Shown here: positions 33,329-44,824 of the stretch, piece by piece | Layout: each line of letters starts with the position of its first letter | How positions within the stretch are numbered: the stretch's first letter is position 1 | Source of the DNA: Mycocentrospora acerina | Taxonomy: Eukaryota; Ascomycota; Dothideomycetes; Pleosporales | Direction: 5' to 3' | DNA: 64,000 bases | Assembly: GCA_022701365.1 (NCBI GenBank) | Contig: JAKUHH010000091.1 | Span: forward strand, 1-64,000 | Made by a program: the position numbers and the translations under genes | Notes under the pieces: model-generated | What the model was told of the DNA's origin: nothing | The model's database searches: none | The model's input: only the letters and a program-made list of their open reading frames with translations

Positions 33329-34609
33329 TCATCTCTGGCCCCTCAGCCCCTCCAACCACTTCCCCATTGCCTTCGCACAAACCTCGGGCCCCTCCTCCGC
33401 ACCGAAATGCCCAACCCCAGCCCCCAGTCCCAAAGTGTCCACCTGCACCCCCTCGGCAACCCACTCATGCCACACATGCGGGAATGCGAACCTTTTCCCA
33501 ATCCCTTTCTCGCTGTACACTAACAATACTGGACACTCCATCTTCTTCCCTTCTTCCTGGTCCTTGGTTTGCATCTCGACATCGATACCCGCGCCGGCAG
33601 CGTAGTCGGCACATGTGGCTTCCAGAACGCCTGGTTGGGAAAACAGTGCGGCGTAGAGGGGGAGGGCGCTGTCTGAGGAGAGGGATGTAAAAGCAGGAGA
33701 AGAAGGGGAGGAAGGGGCAGCCCAGCGGGTAATCATCTCGGTGCAAAAGGTACCTGGGCCCAGGGCGGTGATCAGACGTGTGGCAAGTGAGAGGTTTGCG
33801 AGGAGAGGCCAATGGAAGTAGCCGGTTACTTCGGCGGCGGCGATGGAGGGCGATGCGTAGTGTTGCCACTGAGTGGAGGTGGGGACCTAGCGAGGTTGTT
33901 AGGAAGTGTGTTGCGGGGTATTGATAGGAGAGAAGTGCTTACAATATCAATCAGGCATGTTCCAATGATCGATACGCCTGGAACGGTGCTGACGGCTAGA
34001 CGATGGGCGACGCGAGCACCGCGATCGTGTCCGATCAATACAATATGAATGGTATCTGAGCTGGCATCAATCGAATTATAGCGTGATACTTCAGTCTTCA
34101 AGGCATCCATGACGGCGTTTCCAACCGTCTGTTTGTCCATCTCTGGGGTTGGTGGGCTGGCACCATAACCGGGAAGGTCGGGAACGAAGAGTGGTGAGGG
34201 TGGAAGGAGAGGTATGAGGTGGCGCCACCTATTGTTCCATTAGCACTCAATCTCACTTGGATGGGCTAAAGAGAATCTTCGTTGGAAGCATATCTGACAA
34301 CCGGGAATGAAGGGTTGGTCATGTGATAGGTAGCCGTGTGGATTACTTCAAAGTGTAATCAATCTAGGCTTAGGAGAACACCGAGAACAAGTACTTTGGA
34401 ACTCACATATAACTCGACTGAGGATACCCGTGGAGAAGTACAAGAATTGGGTTTGTCTTTGAAGCAGATCCAAGATCGCGGCTATAGCAGCAGACTTGGT
34501 CTTTGTTCACGGTTGTTTTTGAAAGACCGAGGTTGCTCATTTTCTCGTCTTGAGTTTTGAGGGCTTGGATGGAGGACATGGCCTCCATGTCAGGTATGCT
34601 CATTGCCAT
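33329..34609 (-). CDS. Alpha/beta hydrolase, haloacetate dehalogenase/epoxide hydrolase-like
   Basis: Three exons on the minus strand: 34609-34407, 34228-33943 and 33886-33329, about 348 residues. The fold markers are in order: HGYPQSSYMW near the oxyanion hole, LPGYGASPP, the nucleophile elbow GHDRGARVAHR and a C-terminal GHFGAEEGPE with the catalytic histidine. An aspartate nucleophile in HDRGAR, plus the YFHWPLLA cap segment, matches haloacetate dehalogenases and related epoxide hydrolases rather than serine esterases. The natural substrate is unknown. There is an in-frame ATG at codon 3 as well, so the exact start is uncertain by a few residues. It follows SOF1 on the same strand. Confidence 0.87.
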
Positions 34610-34996
34610 TTTGAGAGGATTTATGCAAGATTCTGATCAGTAGAACATAGAGCAGAGATTCAAGGTAGAAGTTGGGTTAAGGACGGATGCAAGAGCATGG
34701 TGGTTGTAGATTACCAATATGACGTAACGTAGGCTTGCATTAGCTCATGTACATGTGTCCACCCATTGACTGAACATGTCCTGGCGTAGGAAGAGAGCAA
34801 GAGGATGTGACTCTGCTCTTGTGTATTTGTGTTACTCCTGTCATTCTGTTGAACAATTCCCTCGAGATTGTCCTACCAGTCGTGAATAATTGTACACCGT
34901 CACCATACATGCGTCAACGTCTCCCTATACTTGCGAAAAAATCCCTTGAACGCCATCGCTATGCAGACTAATATGTAGAACACTTTTTGCAACCGT
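34610..34996. other. Intergenic, SOF1 3' flank and hydrolase promoter
   Basis: 387 bp, AT-richer than the flanking genes. No feature is recognised beyond its likely role as 3' UTR and promoter. Confidence 0.45.
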
Positions 34997-36389
34997 TCAC
35001 TGCTCCCTCGCCAATACCATCTTCTCGCGCTCGGCTTTGCGCCTGACCTGGCCCTTCTTCGTGTGTCTCCTCTCGTTCTCTTCCCTCCTCTTGATGGCCT
35101 TGAGCTCCTCACTCTTGATTTCTCCTGCCTTCTTGACAGCCTTGGGAATGTGTCTGTGCCTAGAGATACGCTTAATCTCTGGCATGTGGCTATATCGCTC
35201 CTTGAGCGCTTCGTCATACTGCAATTTTTGCTGCAGAGCATACGACTTGACGCCCTGTCTCGTAGAAGCACGTGCTCGCCACAACCGCACGTTTCCGTCG
35301 TCGGAACCACTGAGGACGTAGTTGTTGTCCGGAGACCAGGCAACGGAGAAGACTCGCTGCATACGCTTGGTGTAGTACATGTCACGGGAGTGGCCCTTGG
35401 CACGCTCCCAGATACGGACTGAGCGGTCGTAAGATCCAGTGACGAGCTCCTCACCAGTGGGGCTGAACTCGACGCTCATTACGGCTGCCACATGGCCCTT
35501 TAGGACTTGAAGTGCTCGCTTCATGTTGCGCATGTCGAAGATCTACCAAGACGGGTTAGTGACGAATGATGGAGCCACGAGGGTGGGTACATACATATAC
35601 ATTGTGATCCTCGTTGGCGACGGCAAAGTTGTATGCCTCCATGGGGTTCCAGGCGATGCAATTGGAAGCAAAGTTGAGGACGGTGCGGTGGAGCGGGGAG
35701 TTTGTGCGGACGTCATACAAGACGACAGCGCGGTCGGTGGCGCAGGACGCGAGGATCGAGGTCTCGACCTGGTTGAAGGCGACATAGTTGATGGTGTCGA
35801 TGGCCGAAGGCCACACGAGGTTCTGGACGGGCGCGCCCGAGGTGCGGGTTGTGTCGTAGATGGAGACGACGCTCGAGGCGGCGGCAAACGAGGGCAGCGA
35901 GCGGTGGTGCGAGACGGAGGTGAAGGCAGCGTTGCCGTGCCATGTGGCCTTGGGCGGCGACCTGGAGGGCTGCGCATACGGCTCGAACATCTGGATCTGG
36001 CGGTCGGCGCCGCACGTGATGAGCTGCTTGTCGCGCGTCCAGCACATGCCCTTGACCAGGTTCTCGTGGGCCTGCGCCTGCCACTTCTCCTCGCGGGTGG
36101 TGAGGTTCCACACCTTGACGACGCCGTCGCCGCTGCCGCTGGCAAAGTGCTGCAGCGACTCGGGGTCCTTGGCAAACGAGTAGACGCCGTCGACGTGGCC
36201 GGGCTCGAAGTCGCCGAGGAAGGGCTGCGCAAACATGCGGTCGACCTTTGTGGCATTGAGCGCCCGCGTGTACTCGCGCGCGCGCTCGAAGGGATGCTGG
36301 TTGGGGTCGAGGTTGCGCGTGACCTTGGCCACGTGCGAGCCGGGGGCCTGCGCCGAAGCGGTCGACCGGCTGAGGGCCTTGATCTTCAT
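34997..36389 (-). CDS. SOF1, WD40 protein of the small-subunit processome
   Basis: Two exons on the minus strand, 36389-35595 and 35542-34997, 446 residues. The start MKIKALSRS is conserved, followed by the family's NLDPNQHPFERAREYTRALN segment. WD40 repeats follow, with visible GSGDGVVKVWN, GSYDRSVRIWER and GSDDGNVRLW ends. The C-terminal region after the propeller is basic and contains the hallmark RHRHIPKAVKKA, then a lysine/arginine-rich tail. SOF1 (DCAF13 in animals) is part of the U3 snoRNP in the nucleolus and is required for 18S rRNA maturation. It diverges from RPL27 across 260 bp. Codon use is GC3-rich, giving long antisense frames that are not genes. Confidence 0.93.
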
Positions 36390-36649
36390 CGTGGGCGGGC
36401 GTGGGCTGCTGGACGTCCGAGTCGAGTGCGAACGCGGCGGAACTGGGCGTCGCGAACTTTTTGCCCGCCCTCTGAAGTTTCGAGGCGGCGGCGGGCGGCG
36501 GGCCAACCAGCGCGCGCGCCAAGCCGTTAGTGGATGTCGCAGGCTCGCTTGATCTTTTCGCCGACGCACACGAAGAGCATTTTCGGATTACCGACGACGA
36601 CTCCAACCTCACGACTACTAACCATCCACTCCCCAGGACACCAGCCACG
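36390..36649. promoter_or_regulatory. Divergent promoter, SOF1 / RPL27
   Basis: 260 bp, very GC-rich near SOF1 (GGCGGGCG, GCGCGCGC) and pyrimidine-rich near RPL27 (ccaacctcacgactactaacc). No TATA box. It joins a ribosome-assembly gene with a ribosomal-protein gene, which suits joint growth control, though no known factor site is recognised. Confidence 0.5.
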
Positions 36650-37381
36650 ATGAAGTTGTGAGTGCCCCCGCGTGAGCCTGCACATTCCATTTTCCGCGTC
36701 GCGACTGGGGCGCCGGCGGGACGAGACGCGGTGGACGCCAGCCGCGCCCTCTGGCTCTGGAGACGGCGGAGCCTGCACCATGCGACTAGAATCGAACTGC
36801 TGCTAACATTTTCCTCTCCAGCCTCAAGGTCGGACGCGTTGTCGTACGTTGAACCCGCTGCTCGAGCCCCCCGCGACCGCACTCACTCACAGTCCGTCAG
36901 ATCATCACCCGCGGCCGCCATGCCGGCAAGAAGTGCGTGATCATCTCGCCCCTCGACAACGGCACCAAGTCGCACCCCTTCCCCCACGCCCTCGTCGCCG
37001 GCATCGAGCGCTACCCCTCCAAGGTCACCCGCCGCATGTCCAAGAACAAGCAGGCCAAGAAGAGCAAGGTCAAGCCTTTCGTCAAGCAGGTCAACTGTAG
37101 GTGGAATCGAGGCCGCAAGTCGAGGAGCCGCGCTGATACAGGCAGACACCCACATCATGCCCACCCGCTACACCATTGAGCTCGAGAACCTCAAGGGCGT
37201 GCTCTCCGCCGACACATTCAAGGAGGTCTCGCAACGGGAGGATGCCAAGAAGACGGTCAAGAAGGCTTTCGAGGAGCGATACCAGTCGGGCAAGAACAGT
37301 GCGTCGACATGACTACACCACGACCACACGGGACAATTGCTAACGTGCGCAGGGTGGTTCTTCACTCCCTTACAGTTCTAG
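36650..37381 (+). CDS. 60S ribosomal protein L27 (eL27)
   Basis: Five exons: 36650-36657, 36822-36843, 36901-37096, 37146-37298 and 37353-37381, 135 residues. The first coding exon has only 8 nt (ATGAAGTT) and the second only 22 nt, a layout typical of fungal ribosomal-protein genes with introns near the start. The spliced product starts MKFLKVGRVV, continues IITRGRHAGKK with the KOW-type core, and ends RWFFTPLQF, the normal eL27 terminus. It is a structural protein of the large ribosomal subunit. Exons were fixed by conservation and by phase; all five junctions keep the frame. Confidence 0.95.
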
Positions 37382-37936
37382 GCTTTTCTTCGGTTACGGC
37401 TGGGCGTCGACGGGCATGATTTGACACACGTGGAGATCCTGCATGGGCATGTCGGTGGATATCACAGGATGGACAGGATTCAAAAGCAGCCTGCCATCGA
37501 GGCGTGTACTTTGGCTTGATAATCAAAGCATGAGAATCCGGCTTCGGGATCAAAATTCACGAAATTCATGAACCTGCTGTGGTCCCACGTTGTTGTTTTC
37601 CCCGGCCGCACATGTCTGCAACTTTTCGAGCGTGAGGAGCTGACTTCTGTAGTCGCATCGTTTGAGGTTCTTCTAACTGATGAGGGGGTGGGCTGGAAGC
37701 TTGCGGATGCTCTTCGGACACATTCGCAACGTCAGTAAGCAGTCACGAGCCCAAGCAACGAGAAATTTAGCACGCAAACGTCGTCATAATCTTGTCTATC
37801 CAATACAAAGGATCTCTCTCTCTGCCCGAAACCAAATACACATATGCGAAAGAAGAGGTATCTAAACAAACACAAACTCGTCATCTACAACTCAGCCCAT
37901 CACCCTTGGTTGCCGCCAATGCACTTGATCAAACAT
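37382..37936. other. Convergent 3' flanks of RPL27 and CAP20-like gene
   Basis: 555 bp of non-coding sequence. Short frames at 37362-37553 and 37680-37865 have no support. Confidence 0.5.
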
Positions 37937-38515
37937 CTACTGCTTAACCTCCTCAACCTTCTTCTGCGCCGTCTCCCTCCCCTTGTTCCAGTACCCCAAA
38001 AACACCTCACAAGCATCGCTCACAACCTTCAACTCTACGCTCAGCACTGCCTTTCCAGTCTTAACCAGCCCCTCCTGTCCCCTCGTCTTGCTGTATTCAT
38101 CGTCCCACGTGCCCTTGAGGTACGTGTACGGCCTGAAGGCGTACTCCTTTAACGTGTTTGTGTCCTCCTTGACAATGGGCAGCTTAGTCTCAAGAGTGCT
38201 GAGGCTGGAATCGAGACGGGAATCTGCGGCAGAGAGGTAGGGCGTCAGGTAGGAAAGGGGTGTGCGCAGGTAGGGGGCGAGCACGCTTTGGGAAACGGAG
38301 GTGTAGGTCTGGTGGAAGAGAGAGAGGGATTTTGCGCCGTAGGGGTTCGATTTATAGAGCTCAATCGAGTCGTGAACAACGGGATAGGATTGCAGATGCT
38401 AACGGGGAGTTAGACGGTGATTGATTAGGGTGCAAGGGGGATGGAAGATGCGTACCGACAGCACCCTTGACGATGGCGTCTCGCCGTTTACCAATGGCGC
38501 GCTTTCGTTGCTCAT
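37937..38515 (-). CDS. CAP20/perilipin-like lipid-droplet protein
   Basis: Two exons on the minus strand, 38515-38456 and 38398-37937, 173 residues. The spliced protein has the CAP20/MPL1 family pattern: HLQSYPVVHDSIELYKSNPYGAKSL, then alternating amphipathic helices (PYLRTPLSYLTPYL), and the segment LPIVKEDTNTLKEY. The C-terminus is basic. In Colletotrichum CAP20 is induced in appressoria and is needed for virulence, and in Metarhizium the related MPL1 coats lipid droplets. Control of lipolysis and turgor is therefore a reasonable inference. Many non-pathogens also have the gene, so its presence does not prove a pathogenic lifestyle. Confidence 0.85.
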
Positions 38516-41500
38516 CTTGCCGTTTGTTTGATCCGATGTCGTCGAGTCTTGCTCTGCGTGAGGTGACATAAATAACTTGCGCTGACGTAACTCTATGGCT
38601 CTATCTCAAAGGTGAAATGCAAGAGGAATGGTGATTGAACGGAGCAGGACGTCGAGAAAGTAACAGAGTTTTCACAAGATCGAGCGATAAAGCAACGTCC
38701 CAACACAATCCAGTTTATATGCGCCAAATCTCACCCTGGACTGTGCTGAAAACCAGACGGCGGCGCGGCGTGGGCGTTGGTCAATGGGAATTGCTGGCGC
38801 CAGGCAGGTGAATGCACGTTTGGCATGTGACAGCGCTCCCAGCGCCCCGCTCCTATCGATAAGAGGACCAGATCCCAGTCCTGCTCCCTTGAACGTGGAC
38901 CCGATCCCTCCCCGAATACATGTCCCATGTTTGCTCGCTACCTGGTCATTACAACGAAGAGACATGAGTTATATCCACATGATCTCAGCGGTGTCCTCTT
39001 CTGGCGCTGCTTTATCGCTCCATGAGGTGAGATGGGATTGTTGGGATTGGTGCGTTGCGACATCTGATGCAACACTCGACGCAGCAAGGCGCGCAATGCA
39101 AGCGGGCAGGCACGACTTGACATGTGAAAGCACACACTGACCACTCATCGCTGGCTGCGAGGCACGTCACGTCACGAATGATAAGCGCATCCGCGAGCGT
39201 TCCGTGGTTCCTGTTATCGAGTACGCTCGTAACGATGCGCGCTGCTACCTGGTCTGCCCGTGTTATTGGAAGCGAGGGTACGTTGAGGAGGTTTGATTGT
39301 GCACATCGAATTGGATTGGACGCGAGAGTGGTATCTGAGATGATGATCGGAGGGTTGGGGTTTGTTGGGACAAGGTATGAATATCCAGGACGATCTTTTG
39401 GAGCAGAATTGCTGAAGCGGTTTGCGGCGACAAAATGTGTGACTTGGATGCAATTGATTATTGTGAAGGATTCGAATTCGAATTCGAATTCAAATCGCCG
39501 TCAAGAAGCAACAACTCACTACGCTGCCCAAACAAAAGAGCCACCACCTTATCCAGTTTCAACCGGCCCCCTCAGCGCAGACTGGTGCAGACGTCAACAT
39601 AGACAACTTCCTCATCGCGCGCCTCTCCGCTCTACCGGCTCCAAGCACCGGCCCGTCCAATTGGTTCTCACGCAGCCTTATCGGGCACTCTCCCCTCAGC
39701 CCTCTCCGTCATACACATTTTAACCATAATCTCCGCATTGCATCGCGTCGCATCGCATACTGCGTCCCCCTTCTCCCTCCATCACAGTCATTGAGTTTCA
39801 CGTTGCGTCTTCCTCCTCAACAGAGGCAACGTGCATGCATGTGAAAGTGGATACCCCATGTTGACCAATCCCTCAGCTATCCCATTACACAACTGCCATC
39901 ACTTCCGCGCATAAACACATGCCCTGGCTAGTCATCGCCGCCGTTCTCGCTTGCGGATGCGGATGCGGCTGAACGTCTACTTGGAGACAGGACACCGGTC
40001 AGCTGCCCAGGAGTTGTGGGACACATGTCGTGATGTCGCCTTACAAGCGAGCATCGGCGTTGCCTTTTTTGTTCATTCTTTGTCTCTTTTCTCGAAAATC
40101 AAGGCCGAGCCGAGGCGATACGGTTGCAATTGGCCGAGATGATTAGATCTCTCTGGCTGGGAGAGCGAAATGGAAGAGACTTGGAATGGCATGTGCATAT
40201 ATGGGTAGTGGTTCTCATGCGCATGTGCAAGGCCCGCTGGCTAGCTGGACGAAGAACCGAGCTTGATTGTGTTACGAATCGACGGAGTTTGGCCAGGTGC
40301 AGCGAGTATCTACCTGCGTGGGATGTGTAGATAGGAGGGAGCAGGGCGTCTTCACTTACCGCTGACGAGCGGCAACTTGTACCGTGCTACCAGATTGCCA
40401 GTGGCTGAAGGAAAAGAGTTAACGCCTGATCTATCTCGTCCAGTCGCGGTTGCGGATCATTGCGATAGATTTTAAAAACAGCATTTGGGAATCTTATTCT
40501 GCTCAGCATAGGTACGCCATCATCAGTCGATATTCCGCCTCTGAAGCCTCAATTCTTTCCTCCTTGCTCGCTCTTTCATTCCGATCCAACCAACAACAAC
40601 ATATCTCCTAGCCTTGCATGCAACAATTTTCCTATCATATCTACACATCCGCTCAAGAACAATGGCATCCAACCACACTCCCTTCCTTCCTCTCGCTACA
40701 CAAGCCCACACCTACTACACCGTACGGTGCCTGCCTGCCCATGCACTCACCCCCATGTCCATTTCTTAATCAATCTCACCCTCTCCTCATCTGCAAGGCA
40801 ACCCACAATCCCACTCCGGCCAGCTGCATTGTGAGCGCTATGCATACAACATAGCGGACACCGATTCCGCACCTATCACAACCACTGCACTCAGAAACGA
40901 AAAGTACGTAATTAATCCGACAATTTAGAAATCATTTTCTTATCATTAAAGTTGCCTACTTCGAAGCATCAATTACGTGCAAGTACACACACATGCTTTG
41001 AGTTATACAGTGTATCGGAGAAGACACAAAATTCGACAAGCATATACCTGTGTCTAATATCACATTTGTGACCCGTTTAGTCGTGTGGCAAAAATCGACT
41101 TTTTGGTTGATGGAAACGCTTGTATTTGTGCAGTATTTAATACATTGTTCTCTCATCCTGCTCTATCATCCAGTAGATGTAGTTAACCTACAGTGCGCTT
41201 TTGAGTTGGCGAAACATCATGAGAAGGCAAATACGCGTAGCGGTAATCCTGAAATACCTCAATTTGGCATTTTATGTTTGGTTTTCATTTTTTCCTAGAA
41301 AGAATGCCTTAGCACATGGTTTGGCTGCATTATAAATGAACTTCTTGGAGTGTTGCTATATTTTACTCTACTCTCGAGGATTTTGAAGTGGAAAAAACAG
41401 AGGTTTCTTTTTGAGCAGATACATTGAGTCGGCACATAGTATCCCATCCTTTCTACCGACTTACTAAAGAGCAAATTGTGTTTCATGGCCCTCGTGGATA

Positions 41501-42149
41501 TGCAATCGACTCTTTATTACTATTTCTGACATATGTTGACCTTTTAACACTACACATCAAACAAAACAAAATCTGAGTCAACAATTTACTTGCCATGAAA
41601 GAAGTTCTCAGTGGGAAGATTAAATCTGCTGTAAACATTCTTATCAAACTATTACATAGCAATCAATCCAAATGTGCCACAGCTCCAAACCGAAACATTT
41701 AATGACGTACTTCAAGACACTACTGTCCACCTCTAAATGACGGCCTAAAACACCCTGTTGTTCCACAGGCAAGACGAGGTGTTTACGTATGATATGATAT
41801 GCATCACACCAAACACATCAGCTACTACCTTTGTACTTCCACTGAAAACGACTGTAGCTGAAAGCGTATCAGAAGCTCCGGCTCAAGAAGTGGGGTTCTC
41901 TTCATGCATCAGAGGATAATAAGAGCGACTATCAAACTGCGAGTAACATATCTCACACAAATCTTCAGCTAGCCTAGCATATGTGACAAATTGTAAATGT
42001 GAAGCGTTTGATTTCTTTCCTAGATTAGACTGAGTGGTTTCACTTTTTATGTGGGGTCTAGGGCCAAAGGTGCTAGATGTGGTGGAATCGAGCAATCGTG
42101 GTGGGTTTCCAGAGTGTCGTGGAGAATGTTGGAGATCGTGGCGCCGGAG

Positions 42150-42184
<35 letters not shown>

Positions 42185-42401
42185 ATGTAATTTTAGGCGT
42201 GAAAACAATATTTCGCTTAGACATTCAAAAGTGTGGCTTTGAAGAAGTAATGTGAGGTCTTGTCGATCCTCGGTTGGTAATTAGTACAAAAGTTTCTTGT
42301 CCGCCGATGGAATTCAGATCGAACATGTCGCGAGACTAGTTTACAACGCAATCATACAAGTCCTCATAAAGTACCGTCTCCGACCCACTTCTTACAATTG
42401 A
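38516..42401. other. 3.9-kb intergenic region
   Basis: The largest gap of the gene-rich half. No gene is supported: the 199-codon frame at 39124-39723 starts on GTG and reads low-complexity sequence. Simple repeats are present: (TTCGAA)n at 39471-39492 and (GT)12 at 42161-42184. The right third is AT-rich. Confidence 0.5.
42151..42184. repeat. (AT)5(GT)12 microsatellite
   Basis: Alternating AT for 10 bases (42151-42160), then 24 bases of GT. Such compound purine-pyrimidine tracts can be highly polymorphic. Confidence 0.95.
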
Positions 42402-43142
42402 CTACTTCTGCCCTCTTCCTGCAAGTTCTATGGGCGGGGCCTCCAGCTCCATCGGTTGCACGCTATAACCCACTTCCCTCCTCTCATGCGCAGGGAGCTC
42501 TTTCCCTTCTTTTGCCTGCATTTGATGCGTGACCAACTCGAAAATCTGCTCTGTATTTCCTCCTGTCTCTTTCCTCGCTTGTCGTTTTCTCTTGAGCATA
42601 TACACTCCAAGTCCGATAACAAGGCCGAGAATTAGGCCAACCAATCCGCTGACAACTCCTGCTACAATGGTTCTGGTGTTAGAATCAGAGGATGCATTAT
42701 TGGACGCTGAGGTGGTGGACGTAGACGAGGTAGGAAGGGATAGCGACGTTGTTGTGGCGTACGGATCACAAAAGTCGATGCTGTAGTAAATGAATGTCGA
42801 GTTATAGCAGTCTGCTAGACTTATTTCTTTTTGGGCGCCAGAGCAAATGTCATCAGTACTATCTTTTCCGTATATAGTCACTTGCTTTTCAATCAGCGAA
42901 GGCGCGAATGCGAGTCGAAATGGCGTACCTGTGCATCCAGGGTCTAGCGCAACGACCTGGAAACTACCATATGCATCGCTTCTTCGCCGGAGATCGGTAC
43001 ATGTGCCGTTAGGATACCCATTTGGTCCATCGAAGCCTTCCAGTGAATCTTTGCAACTGGAGTCTGTGAATGTGGCAATGGTGCTTGTCGCGAACGATGT
43101 ATGCGCTAATATGAGGGCGAGGAAAGGGGCTAGCCGAATCAT
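42402..43142 (-). CDS. Single-pass type I membrane protein, unknown function
   Basis: A single-exon gene of 246 residues with a clear layout. Residues 1-18 are a signal peptide (MIRLAPFLALILAHTSFA). An ectodomain of about 115 residues with eight cysteines follows, then a Ser/Thr-rich stalk (about 130-155). A transmembrane helix (IVAGVVSGLVGLILGLVIGLGVYML) is followed by KRKRQARK as a stop-transfer signal. The cytosolic tail is about 60 residues. This plan is shared with WSC and Mid2-like wall-stress sensors, but I do not recognise a WSC domain, so that is only an analogy. Confidence 0.85.
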   Translation of the reverse strand: MIRLAPFLALILAHTSFATSTIATFTDSSCKDSLEGFDGPNGYPNGTCTDLRRRSDAYGSFQVVALDPGCTGTPFRLAFAPSLIEKQVTIYGKDSTDDICSGAQKEISLADCYNSTFIYYSIDFCDPYATTTSLSLPTSSTSTTSASNNASSDSNTRTIVAGVVSGLVGLILGLVIGLGVYMLKRKRQARKETGGNTEQIFELVTHQMQAKEGKELPAHERREVGYSVQPMELEAPPIELAGRGQK

Positions 43143-44824
43143 TTTACGAGCACACCTGCAAGCGATATGTGGTTGGGTAGCAGTAGTGTGCTGGAAAATA
43201 AGAAATAGAGCAATGAAAATCCCATTGTCGGCTTATGCCTGAACATGTATCGACTGACTCGTGAAAATCCGAGAGCTTGGCTTGCGTGCATGATGCGGGA
43301 GAGCTTGAGGATAGTCCGTTTCAAGAATATGTGAAAATATAAGCTGCCACTTCCGATCAATTTATGATTTTTCCTCCCGAGGGCTGCATATACCGACATA
43401 GTCAAGTGTGTCGTGCGTAGAAAAATTCTTTAAGTAATGCGCAGAATACCACACCTGCATTCTGGAGCTTGCAAGAATAGATTTCTTTGCGAGGTTGAGG
43501 CTCTGCGCTGCAAAGGACATGATATTGGATCTGAGTCAAGCGTGGTAAAATTTGGCCCCTGGGGAACCATGAACAACAACATGGGCAAGGGCTAGCGCAT
43601 TAGATCTTGGCACGGTTTCTCTTCACACGACCCACCAATCAAACCAAAAGTCCGATGAAAAGCTGTATAACACCATGTAAGACGATAGGGTTTCAGAGTT
43701 AAGGTTAAAATATGAGTTGAAAAAAGCGGAAACCTGCACAACTACGTACGCCAACTCTACCGGTAGTGGTATCCTTTCCAACTGACAATGTGATTCGATG
43801 GAAGTGTTGTAGTAACGGTTCTGGTAACATTAATGTACCAAAACAATCGCAAAAATTTCATTAAGCATGTTGCGTTCCAGGACAAGAAGCATCATAGGGC
43901 AGAATGCAAATGGTGGATCAGACGCTAATTTGAAGATTTGCAGCTACCACAGCTATCGATTAACTTGTTAGTTCACTAGGCGGCCAGGATTATCAATGTC
44001 CCACTATTGAGCCGACTCTTTGCACACGATACATTCTGAAATTATAGAAGTGCCAACTAAAAATGAAAATGTTTGGGTACACAGTTGCAAGTATTTTTTA
44101 ACCCGGGTTGTTCGGTTGAGTACGTAAGTCACCCGCTCCCAACGTATTTTTCACATGTCGATTCCATGATTGAAGACCATACTCCTCTTCAGACAAGTCT
44201 GCATGCCATCGACACACTATTTAATTTTTATTGGTATTGCAAAGGGAAATCTTTAATTTTAATGACCCGTAGAAATTATTGGCCGCTTCTGTGCCTGCCG
44301 TTATAGTACTTTAGATTTTTTTGAATATTGCAAAATCTAGTTCATACTTGAAGATACTGGTTGTAAAGACTTACTTTCGATTGAAAAAGTAAGATGTAAA
44401 ATCTTATGAAAATTGAGCAATATTATGAAAATTCTAGATGACCTTGTATTCTTCGGTTCTCTGGTTCTTATGTACCTCCTGGAAATCGAGTGTGTCAATG
44501 TTGATCTGGGAATTCTTGTTCGTCATCAGACCTTTTAATTGGTGATGCGAAGTGTGGTAATGATTTTTGACAGGGACGTACCGCGCCATCTGCTCGTCCC
44601 AGAAACAATGTTGTCCTCAAACCAGATATCAATGATTGGGAAGCCATAAAATCAGAAGAAGAAAATTTTGCTATTGTCAGCAGTAGGATGCTTGCCTACC
44701 TTTAAAAGCTTTGCATCCCCCGTATCCCTTGTATTTCTCTAGAAATCATAGATACAAAATATTTTTCAACAGACTCATTAAAATTTCATCATTTTCATAA
44801 GTTCCTCAACAGTCGCTTCACACC
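43143..44824. other. Intergenic region
   Basis: 1.7 kb with no convincing gene. A 77-codon frame at 44073-44306 and a minus frame at 43139-43405 lack family features. AT-rich in the right half. Confidence 0.5.

Noticed and set aside
35523..36530. 335-codon plus-strand frame opposite SOF1
   Set aside because: It is antisense to conserved WD40 coding sequence with GC-rich third positions, which leaves opposite frames open. It has no domain of its own.
39124..39723. 199-codon frame in the large intergenic gap
   Set aside because: Starts on GTG, has low-complexity (TTCGAA)n-derived SNSNSN sequence and no family resemblance.
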